NCBI RefSeq assembly: GCF_002272075.1
Contig: NZ_NPBJ01000037.1
Coordinates: 39,771 to 103,770, forward strand
Origin: Terribacillus saccharophilus
Lineage (GTDB): Bacteria; Bacillota; Bacilli; Bacillales; Amphibacillaceae
Length of the DNA stretch: 64,000 bases
Direction: 5' to 3'
The notes beneath the pieces were generated by a model that saw nothing but the letters and a program-made list of their open reading frames with translations, was not told the origin of the DNA and did no database searches. Of the stretch, positions 1-8,311 are shown in pieces. The stretch's first letter is position 1. Every line of letters starts with the position of its first letter. Position numbers and translations under genes: made by a program.

Positions 1-1
1 T

Positions 2-202
2 TTCACAGGTTCCGCTGCCCTGTTCGGCTGGTTTGATACAGGTAACTGGAAGCTGCTCGCGTTATTATTTGCTCTTGTTATCTTCATTTATATCGTCCTT
101 TGGGCTATCTATCGCCTTATTCATAGTGTTGAAGCAAAGCAATTGAATGAAGAACTAGCTAATTATAAAAGGAAGAAGGCTGGAGCGAATGAAAATCATT
201 GA
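2..202 (+). CDS. DUF3021-type membrane protein, 3' end only
   Basis: The window opens inside a gene whose last 66 codons are visible, ending in TGA 14 bases inside the next gene. One hydrophobic segment (LLALLFALVIFIYIVLWAIY) is followed by a charged tail rich in Lys, Glu and Asn. This matches the C-terminal end of DUF3021 proteins, small four-helix membrane proteins often found in operons with a LytTR regulator and an ABC-2 exporter. The downstream ATPase and permease fit that arrangement, so a LytTR gene is expected upstream, outside the window. The function of DUF3021 is not known. Confidence 0.6.
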   Translation, partial: FTGSAALFGWFDTGNWKLLALLFALVIFIYIVLWAIYRLIHSVEAKQLNEELANYKRKKAGANENH

Positions 203-1127
203 AATTAATAATCTAACGAAAAGCTATGGGAAGTCCGTTGCGGTGGATGACATATCCTTCGATGTGGAGAAAGGGCATCTATTCGCATTTTTAGGTGTAA
301 ATGGTGCGGGAAAATCGACAACCATCCATATGATTGCAACCCGCTTGCAGCAGTCTAATGGTTCTATCTTCGTCGATGGCTTCCAAGCGGGCAAGGATGA
401 CGCAGAAATTCGCAAGCGGATTGGTTTGGTTTTTCAAGATAATGTCCTCGATGATGTTCTTACCGTAAAGGAGAATCTCGACATGTGGGGGCGATTCTAT
501 GGTATGTCAAAAACTGATACTCAGAAAAGTATCTCCTGGGTAACCGATACCTTGCTGCTGGAACCAATCCTAAAAAAACAATTCCGGCATCTGTCAGGCG
601 GCCAGAAACGACGTGCAGAGATAGCCCGGGCACTGCTGCACCGGCCAGCCATTTTATTTTTAGATGAACCGACGACGGGTCTCGATCCCCAAACAAGAGT
701 CGATGTATGGAAAACAATTGCAAGTCTGCAGCAGCAGCTCCAAATGACTGTGTTTTTGACGACGCATTACATGGAGGAAGCAGCTGAAGCAGATCAAATT
801 GTTGTCATTGATAAGGGCAGAATCAAAGCACAAGGAACACCAGCAGAGTTGAAACGGCTTTACGCTTCAGATACATTGCGCTTACAAGTTAACGATAACG
901 ATTTTACAGCAACGTATTTAGATGAACATCGTTACAGCTATAACCTTAAGAACGGCTTATTCCAAATTTCTGTCTCAAATAGTTTGCATGCGTACCATAT
1001 CCTCCGGCATTTAGAGGACAGTATCACCGATTTCGAATTAATCAAAGGCAGTCTGGACGATGTGTTCATTAACTTAGTAAAGGAGAATACACATGCACAC
1101 AATCTGGCAGCTGACAAAGCGCTCTAA
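189..1127 (+). CDS. ABC exporter ATP-binding protein
   Basis: A 312-residue ATPase of the ABC-2 exporter class (CcmA/DrrA type). Walker A is GVNGAGKST at about residues 36-44, the signature is LSGGQ near 136, and Walker B with the catalytic Glu is ILFLDEPTTGLD, followed by a switch His in TTHYMEEA. The C-terminal 90 residues are the extra domain usual for drug and lantibiotic exporters. It overlaps the DUF3021 gene by 14 bases and the permease gene by 35 bases, so the three should be translationally coupled. The cargo cannot be read from the sequence. Confidence 0.9.
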   Translation: MKIIEINNLTKSYGKSVAVDDISFDVEKGHLFAFLGVNGAGKSTTIHMIATRLQQSNGSIFVDGFQAGKDDAEIRKRIGLVFQDNVLDDVLTVKENLDMWGRFYGMSKTDTQKSISWVTDTLLLEPILKKQFRHLSGGQKRRAEIARALLHRPAILFLDEPTTGLDPQTRVDVWKTIASLQQQLQMTVFLTTHYMEEAAEADQIVVIDKGRIKAQGTPAELKRLYASDTLRLQVNDNDFTATYLDEHRYSYNLKNGLFQISVSNSLHAYHILRHLEDSITDFELIKGSLDDVFINLVKENTHAHNLAADKAL

Positions 1128-1965
1128 TCGATTGTATTTTCGTGACAAGACTGCTGTCTTCATGTCTTTACTCACAACAGGTATCATTATTGTCCTTTAT
1201 TTGCTTTTCTTGGCTGATGTGACGACTAATTCGGCACAGCAAGCTGCACAGGGAGCAACCGGCATGAAAGAGCTGATGCAAAGCTGGCTTCTCGCCGGAA
1301 TCATTGTAGTCATCTCTCTGACAGTCACATTGGCTGTTTTAAGCACGATGATTGAAGACGCCGTCAGCAACCAGCTGCACGCTTTACTGATCACACCAAT
1401 AACAAGAACCCAATTGGTTATAGGGTACCTATTATCCGCTTGGCTGATCGCTGTACTATTTTCTGTCGGCGCCTTGCTCATTGCTCAAGGATATTTCTGG
1501 TTGAATGATAAACCTACTGTTACTTGGAATGGCTTACTATCGGCTATCGGCTTAATCATGCTGATTACTTTTTCTTCTGCAGCCTTCCTTTTCGCCATCA
1601 CAGTTCTAATACGTTCCAGAAAATCTTTTTCATCCATGGGTACTCTGGTCGGTACCTTATCCGGTTTTCTGCTTGGCATCTACATACCAATCGGACAGCT
1701 GCCGGCATTTGTACAGGAAATAACCAAGTTCTTTCCCCCGACTTATGGTGTCGCAGCACTGCGTGACGTTCTGATGCAGCCTGCAATTGAAACTACCTTT
1801 GCCGAAGCTCCCGCCTCGATTTTGGATGAATTCAAAGAAACATTTGGCCTGCAAATCACTTTATTTGATGCAACCGCTCAGCTTCCCGTAATACTCGGTA
1901 TTCTTCTGTTAACAGGGGTTATATTCCTAAGCATTGGTGTATGGATGCGATCTGTCCGGATGTAG
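1093..1965 (+). CDS. ABC-2 type transporter permease
   Basis: A 290-residue membrane protein with six likely membrane segments and the ABC-2 membrane fold. The start at 1093 has the ribosome binding site AAAGGAG seven bases upstream, inside the end of the ATPase gene. A large extracytoplasmic loop after the first helix and the conserved FPPTYGVAALRD stretch near residue 215 fit drug or peptide exporter permeases. It pairs with the preceding ATPase, and the operon ends at the terminator that follows. Confidence 0.88.
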   Translation: MHTIWQLTKRSNRLYFRDKTAVFMSLLTTGIIIVLYLLFLADVTTNSAQQAAQGATGMKELMQSWLLAGIIVVISLTVTLAVLSTMIEDAVSNQLHALLITPITRTQLVIGYLLSAWLIAVLFSVGALLIAQGYFWLNDKPTVTWNGLLSAIGLIMLITFSSAAFLFAITVLIRSRKSFSSMGTLVGTLSGFLLGIYIPIGQLPAFVQEITKFFPPTYGVAALRDVLMQPAIETTFAEAPASILDEFKETFGLQITLFDATAQLPVILGILLLTGVIFLSIGVWMRSVRM

Positions 1966-2037
1966 AAGTATTTTTAGAATGGAGTTATATCATTCTTCAA
2001 ATTGTTTACAACAAGGAATATAGTAGATAAAAAATGA

Positions 2038-2076
2038 AAAGCACCTTCATCCAAAGTCGATGAAGGTGCTTCTTTT
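2038..2076 (+). terminator. Rho-independent terminator of the ABC-2 operon
   Basis: A 13-bp perfect stem (AAGCACCTTCATC with its complement, 7-base loop) is followed by CTTTTTC. It lies 70 bases after the permease stop and before the convergent recombinase-like gene. Confidence 0.85.
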
Positions 2077-2118
2077 TCAGCTAAACAAACGATTGATCAT
2101 AAACAAATGCTGACAAAT

Positions 2119-2640
2119 TTATTCTTGAAGATACCTGTACAGCGTCGTTTTACTAATACCTGTTTCAATGGTTATGTCGGCTATCGAGTACTTCTTGCTT
2201 CGATACATATCGATAGCTTTTTGAACATTCCTATCTGGTTTACGCGGTCTTCCCCCCGCTCGGTTCTTTGCTTTTGCTTCGGAAAGTCCTGCCTTGGTCC
2301 TCTCTCCTACTACTTCTTTCCGGAATACAGCAATCTGCTCCAAATGCTGAAAAAACGAATCACCTCGCGTATCAACACTATCCTCGATTGATAACAGATC
2401 CGCCTGCTTCTCCTGCAGGTTACGACAAATTTCGATTAGATGCTTTGTCGAATTTGCCAGGCTGTAAAGCTTACGTACAACTAGCACATCTCCCGGCTGA
2501 AGCTTCTCCAAAAGCTCCTCTAACAAAGGCTGACCCTGCACGTCGTCCTTCTCTTCTATCACGGTCTCGCAGTTCATCATTTCTGTTGGCTGACTGTCCC
2601 ATTTCCCCTGTACGAATTCCCGTATATATCCAATCTTCAT
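2119..2640 (-). CDS. Serine-recombinase-like protein without catalytic residues
   Basis: A 173-residue protein with the fold order of small resolvases/invertases: N-terminal recombinase domain (1-125), helix E (ERTKAGLSEAKAKN, about 113-126), a GGRPRK hinge and a C-terminal Hin-type helix-turn-helix (IADITIETGISKTTLYRYL). The active site is missing. The usual R-V-S-T around the nucleophilic Ser reads R7-E-F-V, the Arg of the R-P motif is Q-P, and the DRLxR motif reads L-Y-S-L-A-N. Only the first Arg remains. The HTH is intact, so DNA binding is more likely than recombination. The reading frame is undamaged and has an SD (GGAGTG), which argues for a retained function such as repression. It is divergent from the SulP gene. 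Confidence 0.8.
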   Translation of the reverse strand: MKIGYIREFVQGKWDSQPTEMMNCETVIEEKDDVQGQPLLEELLEKLQPGDVLVVRKLYSLANSTKHLIEICRNLQEKQADLLSIEDSVDTRGDSFFQHLEQIAVFRKEVVGERTKAGLSEAKAKNRAGGRPRKPDRNVQKAIDMYRSKKYSIADITIETGISKTTLYRYLQE

Positions 2641-2662
2641 TTTATCTCACTCCAAACAAAGT

Positions 2663-2691
2663 ACCAAAAACGGTAGTTTTGGTTCCAAAAC
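2663..2691. promoter_or_regulatory. Overlapping palindromes, possible operator
   Basis: Between the recombinase-like gene and the divergent SulP gene, three half-sites alternate: CCAAAA, TTTTGG, CCAAAA. The right pair forms GTTTTGG-TT-CCAAAAC (2676-2691), with perfect 7-bp arms. The left pair forms ACCAAAAAC-ggta-GTTTTGGT, with one extra A. This looks like a binding site for a dimeric or tetrameric regulator. The adjacent HTH protein is the obvious candidate, by position only. Confidence 0.45.
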
Positions 2692-2787
2692 TTGCTGAAT
2701 CGTGTTACAGTAAGCTTATCAAAATTCGGACCCGACTTCTATGAGACTTAGAAGTCAACAAGATAATAAAAATGAGGTGTAAGTAAA

Positions 2788-4260
2788 TTGGCAACAGCAA
2801 AATTGAATAAACAATGGTTTGGCAACGTCCGCGGAGACATCCTTTCCGGTATCGTTGTTGCTTTGGCTTTAATTCCGGAGGCAATCGCCTTCTCCATCAT
2901 CGCAGGGGTAGACCCGATGGTCGGATTGTATGCATCCTTCTCGATGGCAGTCGTCATTGCTATCGTCGGCGGCAGACCAGCAATGATTTCCGCTGCAACA
3001 GGAGCAATGGCATTATTGATGGTGACATTAGTGAAAGATTACGGCTTACAATACTTATTCGCTACTACGATTCTAACCGGGGTATTACAGCTCTTATTCG
3101 GTGTCTTAGGTATTGCCCGTTTTATGAAGTTCATTCCGCGTTCTGTCATGATCGGATTCGTGAACTCGCTTGCTATCTTAATTTTCATGGCGCAGGTTCC
3201 ACATTTCATCGGCATCAATACGACCACCTATATCGTAGTGGGAGTCACGCTTGCCATCATTTATCTGTTCCCGCTCATTACGAAAGCTGTACCCGCTCCG
3301 CTTGTGGCCATTCTGGCAGTGACAATTATCTCGTTGTTCCTGCATATTGATGTCCGCACCGTTGGTGATCTAGGGGAAATCAAGCAAGCACTGCCTACCT
3401 TTCTTTTGCCAAATATCCCACTCAACTTAGAGACATTGCAAATAATATTCCCGACTGCACTAGCTTTGTCGATCGTTGGGTTGCTGGAATCCTTGCTCAC
3501 TGCGTCTATCGTTGATGACATGACGGATACAGACAGTAACAAGAACAAAGAAGCCCGCGGACAAGGTATTGCCAATATCGTAACAGGCTTCTTTGGCGGA
3601 ATGGCAGGATGTGCAATGATCGGACAGTCCGTTATCAACGTCAAATCAGGCGGACGGGGACGACTGTCTACGCTTGTTGCAGGTATATTCTTGATGTTCT
3701 TAATTCTCGTATTAGGAGACTGGGTAGTGAAAATCCCGATGCCCGCTCTAGTCGGTGTTATGATCATGGTTTGTATCGGTACATTTGACTGGTCTTCCCT
3801 GCGCAGCCTTACCCGCGTTCCTTTATCGGATTCAGTAGTCATGGTAGTAACCGTCATCGCTGTAGTGGCGACCCATAACCTATCCATAGGTGTATTCATC
3901 GGCATACTATTGAGCGCAATTTTCTTTGTTGCAAAAATATCGAAAGTGAAAGTCGAAAAAAGTACCGGCACTACAGCAGATCATACCCGCTACACTATCA
4001 GCGGACAGCTATTCTTTGCTTCCGTCACTGATTTCACGAACAGCTTCTCATTTGAGAATAAATCCAAGCATATAACACTAAATTTCACCAACACGCATGT
4101 TTGGGATGACTCAGCAGTAGCAGCGATTGACAAAATCGTGCTAAAATTCAAGGAGAAGGGCTCTTCCGTTACTTTGGAAGGGTTGAACAAGGATAGCCAG
4201 GCACTTATGCACAAATTGACAACTAACGATTCAGCACATGTGAACGTATCAAACCACTAA
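2788..4260 (+). CDS. SulP family anion permease with STAS domain
   Basis: A 490-residue SulP/SLC26 transporter. About eleven hydrophobic segments cover residues 10-385 and a C-terminal STAS domain covers about 400-485. Family members move sulfate, bicarbonate or other anions, and the substrate is not readable here. The start is TTG at 2788 with GAGGTG eight bases upstream; no ATG lies nearby in frame. The next gene, a universal stress protein, begins 14 bases after the stop, a pairing seen in many bacteria. Expression may be controlled through the palindromes upstream. Confidence 0.88.
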   Translation: MATAKLNKQWFGNVRGDILSGIVVALALIPEAIAFSIIAGVDPMVGLYASFSMAVVIAIVGGRPAMISAATGAMALLMVTLVKDYGLQYLFATTILTGVLQLLFGVLGIARFMKFIPRSVMIGFVNSLAILIFMAQVPHFIGINTTTYIVVGVTLAIIYLFPLITKAVPAPLVAILAVTIISLFLHIDVRTVGDLGEIKQALPTFLLPNIPLNLETLQIIFPTALALSIVGLLESLLTASIVDDMTDTDSNKNKEARGQGIANIVTGFFGGMAGCAMIGQSVINVKSGGRGRLSTLVAGIFLMFLILVLGDWVVKIPMPALVGVMIMVCIGTFDWSSLRSLTRVPLSDSVVMVVTVIAVVATHNLSIGVFIGILLSAIFFVAKISKVKVEKSTGTTADHTRYTISGQLFFASVTDFTNSFSFENKSKHITLNFTNTHVWDDSAVAAIDKIVLKFKEKGSSVTLEGLNKDSQALMHKLTTNDSAHVNVSNH

Positions 4261-4274
4261 AAGGCGGTGCATCC

Positions 4275-4703
4275 ATGTATAAGAAAATCGTAGTAGCAAT
4301 TGATGGGTCCGACCACTCCTTCCTAGCAGCAGAGCATGCCATCCAACTGGCGAAGCTGCAGCCCGGAACCCATGTGGAGGGGATCCAAGTTCTTGATTAT
4401 GAAAAGACCAAAGCAGACGTTCTGCACAGCAGTGATCCAATTCAACTGCAAAGCAAACGCGATGAGAAGCTCCAGCGTTTCCGAGATGCATTCGAAGCAG
4501 CATCCATCCAATACAAGCTGATCATGAAACACGGCGAGCCTGCACCGATGATATTAGAGCATGCACGTGATACTCGAGCTGATCTTATTATCATCGGCAG
4601 TCGCGGACTGAATCCACTCCAGGAAATCGTCATGGGAAGTGTCAGCAGCCGTGTCGCTAAACGAGCGAAGTGCTCTGTCATGATTGTCAAATACCTGCCG
4701 TAA
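4275..4703 (+). CDS. Universal stress protein (UspA family)
   Basis: A 142-residue single-domain Usp protein. It has the N-terminal VVAIDGSDHS strand-loop and the ATP-binding motif G-x2-G-x9-G-S (GSRGLNPLQEIVMGS), so it probably binds ATP. SD AAAGGCGG precedes the ATG. It is the second gene of the SulP operon and ends at a strong terminator. Some SulP proteins carry a fused Usp domain, so a regulatory role on the transporter is plausible but inferred. Confidence 0.9.
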   Translation: MYKKIVVAIDGSDHSFLAAEHAIQLAKLQPGTHVEGIQVLDYEKTKADVLHSSDPIQLQSKRDEKLQRFRDAFEAASIQYKLIMKHGEPAPMILEHARDTRADLIIIGSRGLNPLQEIVMGSVSSRVAKRAKCSVMIVKYLP

Positions 4704-4704
4704 C

Positions 4705-4737
4705 AAAAGGCTGCCGGTGAGTTCCGGCAGCCTTTTT
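4705..4737 (+). terminator. Terminator of SulP-usp operon
   Basis: A perfect 10-bp GC-rich stem (AGGCTGCCGG, loop TGAGTT) is followed by TTTTT. Confidence 0.92.
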
Positions 4738-4772
4738 CATAGCCTATACTAAATAATTAGAGGGGTGAATTG

Positions 4773-5228
4773 ATGAAGATACGCAAGCTCCACCCAACAA
4801 CTGAAACACCGCCCATGGATCTCTTGCTCGAAGCAGATCCATCTATAACAAAAATAGAGTCATACCTTCGTCATGGAAGCAGTTTTATTGCAGAAATAGA
4901 CAATCATATCTCGGGCATTTACGTTTTGCTGCCGACCAGCTCAGACATCGTGGAAGTAATCAACATTTCTGTAAGAGAAGCTGATCAAGGAAAAGGTATA
5001 GGCAGAAAACTCATCCATCATGCGATTGAGCAAGCCCGCGCACAGGGCTATACTTGTCTGGAAGTAGGAACAGGCAATTCCAGTATCGATCAAATTGCCT
5101 TTTATCAAAAATGCGGCTTCAGGATGATAGCAATTGATCATGATTTCTTTCTTCGCAACTACGAAAGACCTATTTTTGAAAATGGTATCCAGTGCCGGGA
5201 TATGATTCGTTTTCGTTATAACCTGTAA
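4773..5228 (+). CDS. GNAT family N-acetyltransferase
   Basis: A 151-residue GNAT protein. The acetyl-CoA loop is QGKGIGRKLI (Q/R-x-x-G-x-G/A), followed by the usual helix and the FYQKCGFRM motif at the end of the fold. I chose the ATG at 4773, with AGGGGTG five bases upstream, over a TTG one codon earlier. The substrate is unknown. It is a single gene between two terminators. Confidence 0.85.
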   Translation: MKIRKLHPTTETPPMDLLLEADPSITKIESYLRHGSSFIAEIDNHISGIYVLLPTSSDIVEVINISVREADQGKGIGRKLIHHAIEQARAQGYTCLEVGTGNSSIDQIAFYQKCGFRMIAIDHDFFLRNYERPIFENGIQCRDMIRFRYNL

Positions 5229-5251
5229 CTGCAGCATTACCCTATTAATCT

Positions 5252-5279
5252 ACGACCCGCCAAGCGAGGTCGTTTTTTA
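5252..5279 (+). terminator. Terminator after GNAT gene
   Basis: Stem ACGACC-CGC with GCG-A-GGTCGT (one bulged A, CAA loop), then TTTTTT. Confidence 0.8.
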
Positions 5280-5423
5280 TTGGAATATTTATTAATGAAA
5301 TTCCATTTTTTCAATTTAATTCTCTTATTTATCTAGATATTTAGTAGGATAATATTATAATAAGAATGCTGTCTTTATTTGTCCTTATACTATTATTCTG
5401 ATAAGACAGAGGAAGGAGAAATT

Positions 5424-7022
5424 ATGAATTTTTGTAAAGAATGCGGTAACGAACTGAAGCCTGGCGCACAGTTCTGTAATAACTGCGGCACAAGCTCGAG
5501 CGGTAAACCCACTCCTCAGCGCCAGCAGCAAACCGCACCCAAGAAGAAAATGAGTAAAAAGAACAAGATCATCCTAGCAAGTGTCATCGCAGTTCTGATC
5601 ATCCTGTTTGCCGGCTACAAGACAGGAGAAGCAATGACTAGCAAAGATAAGGTGATTGACAAATTCGAAACGGCTTTAGCAGAGAAAGATGCAAAGAAAC
5701 TTGCTAAAATCATCACAACAGACGATAAAGAGCTTAAGATTGATGAGGATTCAGTAACAGGGCTGATTGCTTACTACAATGAAAATCCAGAAGAATTGGA
5801 CATTTTAGTAGCTGATATGAGAAGCCAAACAGAGGAAACAGTTGCTTATGCTACTGGCCCTATCCACCTTTCTAAGGATGGCAAAAAACTTCTTCTGTAT
5901 GATAATTACGAAATTAACGTACAGCCTTACTACATAACCCTAGCCACTGCTTACAAAGATACAGTACTGAAAGTAGATGGTAAGGAAGTTGGAAAGGCAG
6001 ACGCAGATGATTTCGAAAAGACTTATGGTCCATTTGTACCTGGTACTCACGAAGTATCTGCTGCACTGACCCACGATATGATAGAAATGGCTGCAACAGA
6101 AAACATGAACCTCTACAGCGAAGATACGAATCCATACAGTGACCTGCAAGTAGAAGGTTCTATAACAGAAGATACAAAAAAACAAATCATGGAGCAGATT
6201 AATACAGTCGGTGATCAGCTGGCAAATGCTAAAGCGGCTAAAGACACCAGTCTCCTTAAAGATGCTGGAAAACCGTTCAAGCAGATGGTCCAAGACGAAA
6301 TTGACAATTTAGATTTCTGGAGTAATTCATACAAAGGCTCTTATTTATCATCAGAATTTGATTTGGATACATTTAATGTAACAAAGTTGGACACGGGCTG
6401 GGCGGTAACAGTAGATGTCAATCAAACGTTCAACGAAGCAGAGATTTATGATGAAGAATCCGATGATTTAGCAGAGCAGTCCCATGAACTGAATTACACT
6501 ATGATCTATGATGAAAAAGCAAAGAAATGGCAAGCATATGATGCAGACTATAATTATTTCAGCTCCATCGGTGATAACACAAAAGTAGTGGAGAACAAGA
6601 AGCCTACGGTATATGAGGCTGATGGATCTGCCAAATCCGATGAAACAAAAACGGATGATAGCAGCGCTGAAGGGGATATTCCCGACTCAGCAGTCACATT
6701 GATGGACAACTACCTTTATGGCTTAATAGACGCTATTAATTACGATAGCTTCAGCAGTGTTTCTCCTTATATGGTTGAAGGATCAGCGTTATATGAATCA
6801 CAACAAACACTTGTTGATAATCTTACATCCAAAAGCATCACTGAATCTCTGGATGATTACGAGATTACCAGCTACGAAGAAGATGGCGATTCAGCAACCA
6901 TCAAGACCAATGAGACGATTACAATCTCTTATAGCGATGGAACCTCCGAACAACAAGATTATAACTGGACATACACAGCAGAAAAATCCGGAGACGATTG
7001 GAAGCTATCAAATATTGAGTAA
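5424..7022 (+). CDS. Zinc-ribbon membrane-anchored protein, YvbJ/TcaA-like
   Basis: A 532-residue protein with an N-terminal zinc ribbon (CKECG...FCNNCG, residues 4-20), a basic linker, one membrane helix (about 47-66) and a large domain of over 450 residues predicted to be outside the cell. This is the architecture of B. subtilis YvbJ and staphylococcal TcaA, linked in the latter to glycopeptide sensitivity. The last 110 residues form a separate NTF2-like alpha/beta unit after an acidic Ser/Asp/Lys linker at about 405-425. The ATG at 5424 has SD GGAAGGAG; an upstream in-frame start at 5379 has none. A TATAAT at 5355-5360 could be its -10 box. The gene is convergent with another zinc-ribbon membrane protein. 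Confidence 0.75.
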   Translation: MNFCKECGNELKPGAQFCNNCGTSSSGKPTPQRQQQTAPKKKMSKKNKIILASVIAVLIILFAGYKTGEAMTSKDKVIDKFETALAEKDAKKLAKIITTDDKELKIDEDSVTGLIAYYNENPEELDILVADMRSQTEETVAYATGPIHLSKDGKKLLLYDNYEINVQPYYITLATAYKDTVLKVDGKEVGKADADDFEKTYGPFVPGTHEVSAALTHDMIEMAATENMNLYSEDTNPYSDLQVEGSITEDTKKQIMEQINTVGDQLANAKAAKDTSLLKDAGKPFKQMVQDEIDNLDFWSNSYKGSYLSSEFDLDTFNVTKLDTGWAVTVDVNQTFNEAEIYDEESDDLAEQSHELNYTMIYDEKAKKWQAYDADYNYFSSIGDNTKVVENKKPTVYEADGSAKSDETKTDDSSAEGDIPDSAVTLMDNYLYGLIDAINYDSFSSVSPYMVEGSALYESQQTLVDNLTSKSITESLDDYEITSYEEDGDSATIKTNETITISYSDGTSEQQDYNWTYTAEKSGDDWKLSNIE

Positions 7023-7026
7023 AGAA

Positions 7027-7057
7027 AAAAGCACATCAGCTAAGCTGATGTGCTTTT
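7027..7057. terminator. Bidirectional terminator
   Basis: A perfect 14-bp stem (AAAAGCACATCAGC) with a TAA loop and A/T tracts on both sides serves the two convergent zinc-ribbon genes. Confidence 0.88.
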
Positions 7058-7073
7058 ACGATTAAAACCAAGT

Positions 7074-7844
7074 TTAGAAAAAGCTTGAATACTCTAATGA
7101 ATCCATGATCATGGAGAACATGATACCAAGTACTATGCTAGTAATTACATACACAATTATTACTAAATAGACATTATCAATTCCGCGTTGTCTATCCTGC
7201 TTGAAACCAGGAATCAAAATCAACGGGACAATTACAAGAGCAAAAGAGAAACCACTTAAAACTAATACGCTTCCCCATAACTCCAATCCAAGGAAGGTCA
7301 ACAAAGCCCCCACGAACATTATTGCAGTGAAAGGCACTAATAAGCTCCCGTATCGGACTAGGACAGACTTATAAGATACAGACGATTGATCCAATTTCAA
7401 GACACCAAAAATGATAGTAGCAAAAATAAATAAGAAAACAGCAAAAACAATAACAGGTTTAACCACTACTTCGCCAAATGGTACCTCAAAATAGCTCTGA
7501 CGGTTAGCATGGACGTAAAGAGTCAACGGAATGATCAATGAGAATAAAACAAATGTAATAATAGCATTCACAAAATTATCCGTTCCGTATTTCATTCCAT
7601 TACCATCAGGGCGCTTCAAGACATCAAGGAAATAAGAGAAATACTGTTTGGATACATTTTTAGTTGTCTCCAAATATTCATTCGCTTTTCCACTGGTATC
7701 TTGCTGGCTTGTCGCTGCATATTGAGCCTGCGCCGCCTGCTGTGTGTTACCTGCTGCAGTTTGCCCTTGCAAAGCAGCACCGCAATTCTCGCAAAACTTA
7801 CTCCCTTCCGTATTGTTGTGTCCACATGACGGACAAGTTACCAT
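7074..7844 (-). CDS. Zinc-ribbon multi-pass membrane protein (Yip1-like)
   Basis: A 256-residue protein. The N-terminal zinc ribbon is CPSCG...FCENCG (residues 4-22), followed by a Gln/Ala-rich linker and five hydrophobic segments resembling YIP1-family proteins. I chose the ATG at 7844, three residues before the first Cys pair, with AAGGGAG upstream; an ATG at 7877 is possible. The function is unknown. The shared N-terminal ribbon and convergent placement with the YvbJ/TcaA-like gene suggest a common theme in envelope biology, which is inference. Confidence 0.7.
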   Translation of the reverse strand: MVTCPSCGHNNTEGSKFCENCGAALQGQTAAGNTQQAAQAQYAATSQQDTSGKANEYLETTKNVSKQYFSYFLDVLKRPDGNGMKYGTDNFVNAIITFVLFSLIIPLTLYVHANRQSYFEVPFGEVVVKPVIVFAVFLFIFATIIFGVLKLDQSSVSYKSVLVRYGSLLVPFTAIMFVGALLTFLGLELWGSVLVLSGFSFALVIVPLILIPGFKQDRQRGIDNVYLVIIVYVITSIVLGIMFSMIMDSLEYSSFF

Positions 7845-7941
7845 AAAATCTACTCCCTTACCTAAAAAATCGCACATTTATCTATGTACTTCCTCATTAT
7901 ACAAAAAATAGGTCAAAAGAGGCAGTTCTTATTATAATTTA

Positions 7942-8130
7942 CTATGTAAAAGGACATACACTCTGGAGTGCATGCCCCGTCAATTCATTCAGGTACGGCA
8001 AAATTCAGAACCGATCATAACCACATTCTTCCTTCTGAATGGCAAGCTGAAAAGTAACCTGCAGCGCATCTTACGAATTGTCTTCATCCGCTAATCGGCT
8101 TTGATCCAGAATGCCCAATTGATAGGTCAT
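7942..8130 (-). pseudogene. Remnant of LLM flavin monooxygenase (CmoO/YtmO-like)
   Basis: A gene start with an excellent SD (GGGGAGG, six bases before ATG) encodes MTYQLGILDQSRLADEDNS and then TAA. In the same frame it continues DALQVTFQLAIQKEECGYDR-F and meets TGA where the family has Trp. Luciferase-like monooxygenases of the CmoO/YtmO type begin with LDQSP, then an ALxxTVxLA helix and GYxRFWVxEHH, so this is their first 42 codons with two in-frame stops. After that, similarity is lost and about 290 codons are missing. It is the last remnant in the S-box organosulfur operon. Confidence 0.7.
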
Positions 8131-8157
8131 GGAATGCCTCCCCACATAATCTAGTTT

Positions 8158-8298
8158 TTAACCAAAACGTTTCTTTTCCGTAATGTCCACTTGCTTGATT
8201 TCATTATCATGCACAGTGATCAAGACAGTGCCATATTGCAGGTCATCCACTTTCTCAATGATCTCTTCCCATTTTTCTTCATTTTCTTGCTTACTCAA
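8158..8298 (-). CDS. yezD: YezD family (DUF2292) small protein
   Basis: A 46-residue protein. A predicted helix (EEKWEEIIEKVDDLQ) is followed by the DUF2292 signature YGTVLITVHDNEIKQVDITEKKRF. The TTG start at 8298 lies six bases after AAAGGATG; the ATG at 8307 lies immediately against that SD and looks too close. DUF2292 proteins recur in sulfur-acquisition clusters and their function is unknown. It begins 14 bases after the stop of the first monooxygenase gene. Confidence 0.72.
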   Translation of the reverse strand: MSKQENEEKWEEIIEKVDDLQYGTVLITVHDNEIKQVDITEKKRFG

Positions 8299-8311
8299 AT
8301 CTATCATCCTT

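Noticed and set aside
2119..2640. Serine recombinase gene as evidence for a transposon or invertible segment
   Set aside because: Catalytic residues are absent, no flanking long inverted repeats or target duplications were found, and neighbours are ordinary chromosomal genes.
3261..3971. Long open frame on the minus strand inside the SulP gene
   Set aside because: It is a shadow of the real gene: no SD, low-complexity composition and no family pattern, while the plus-strand frame is a clear transporter.
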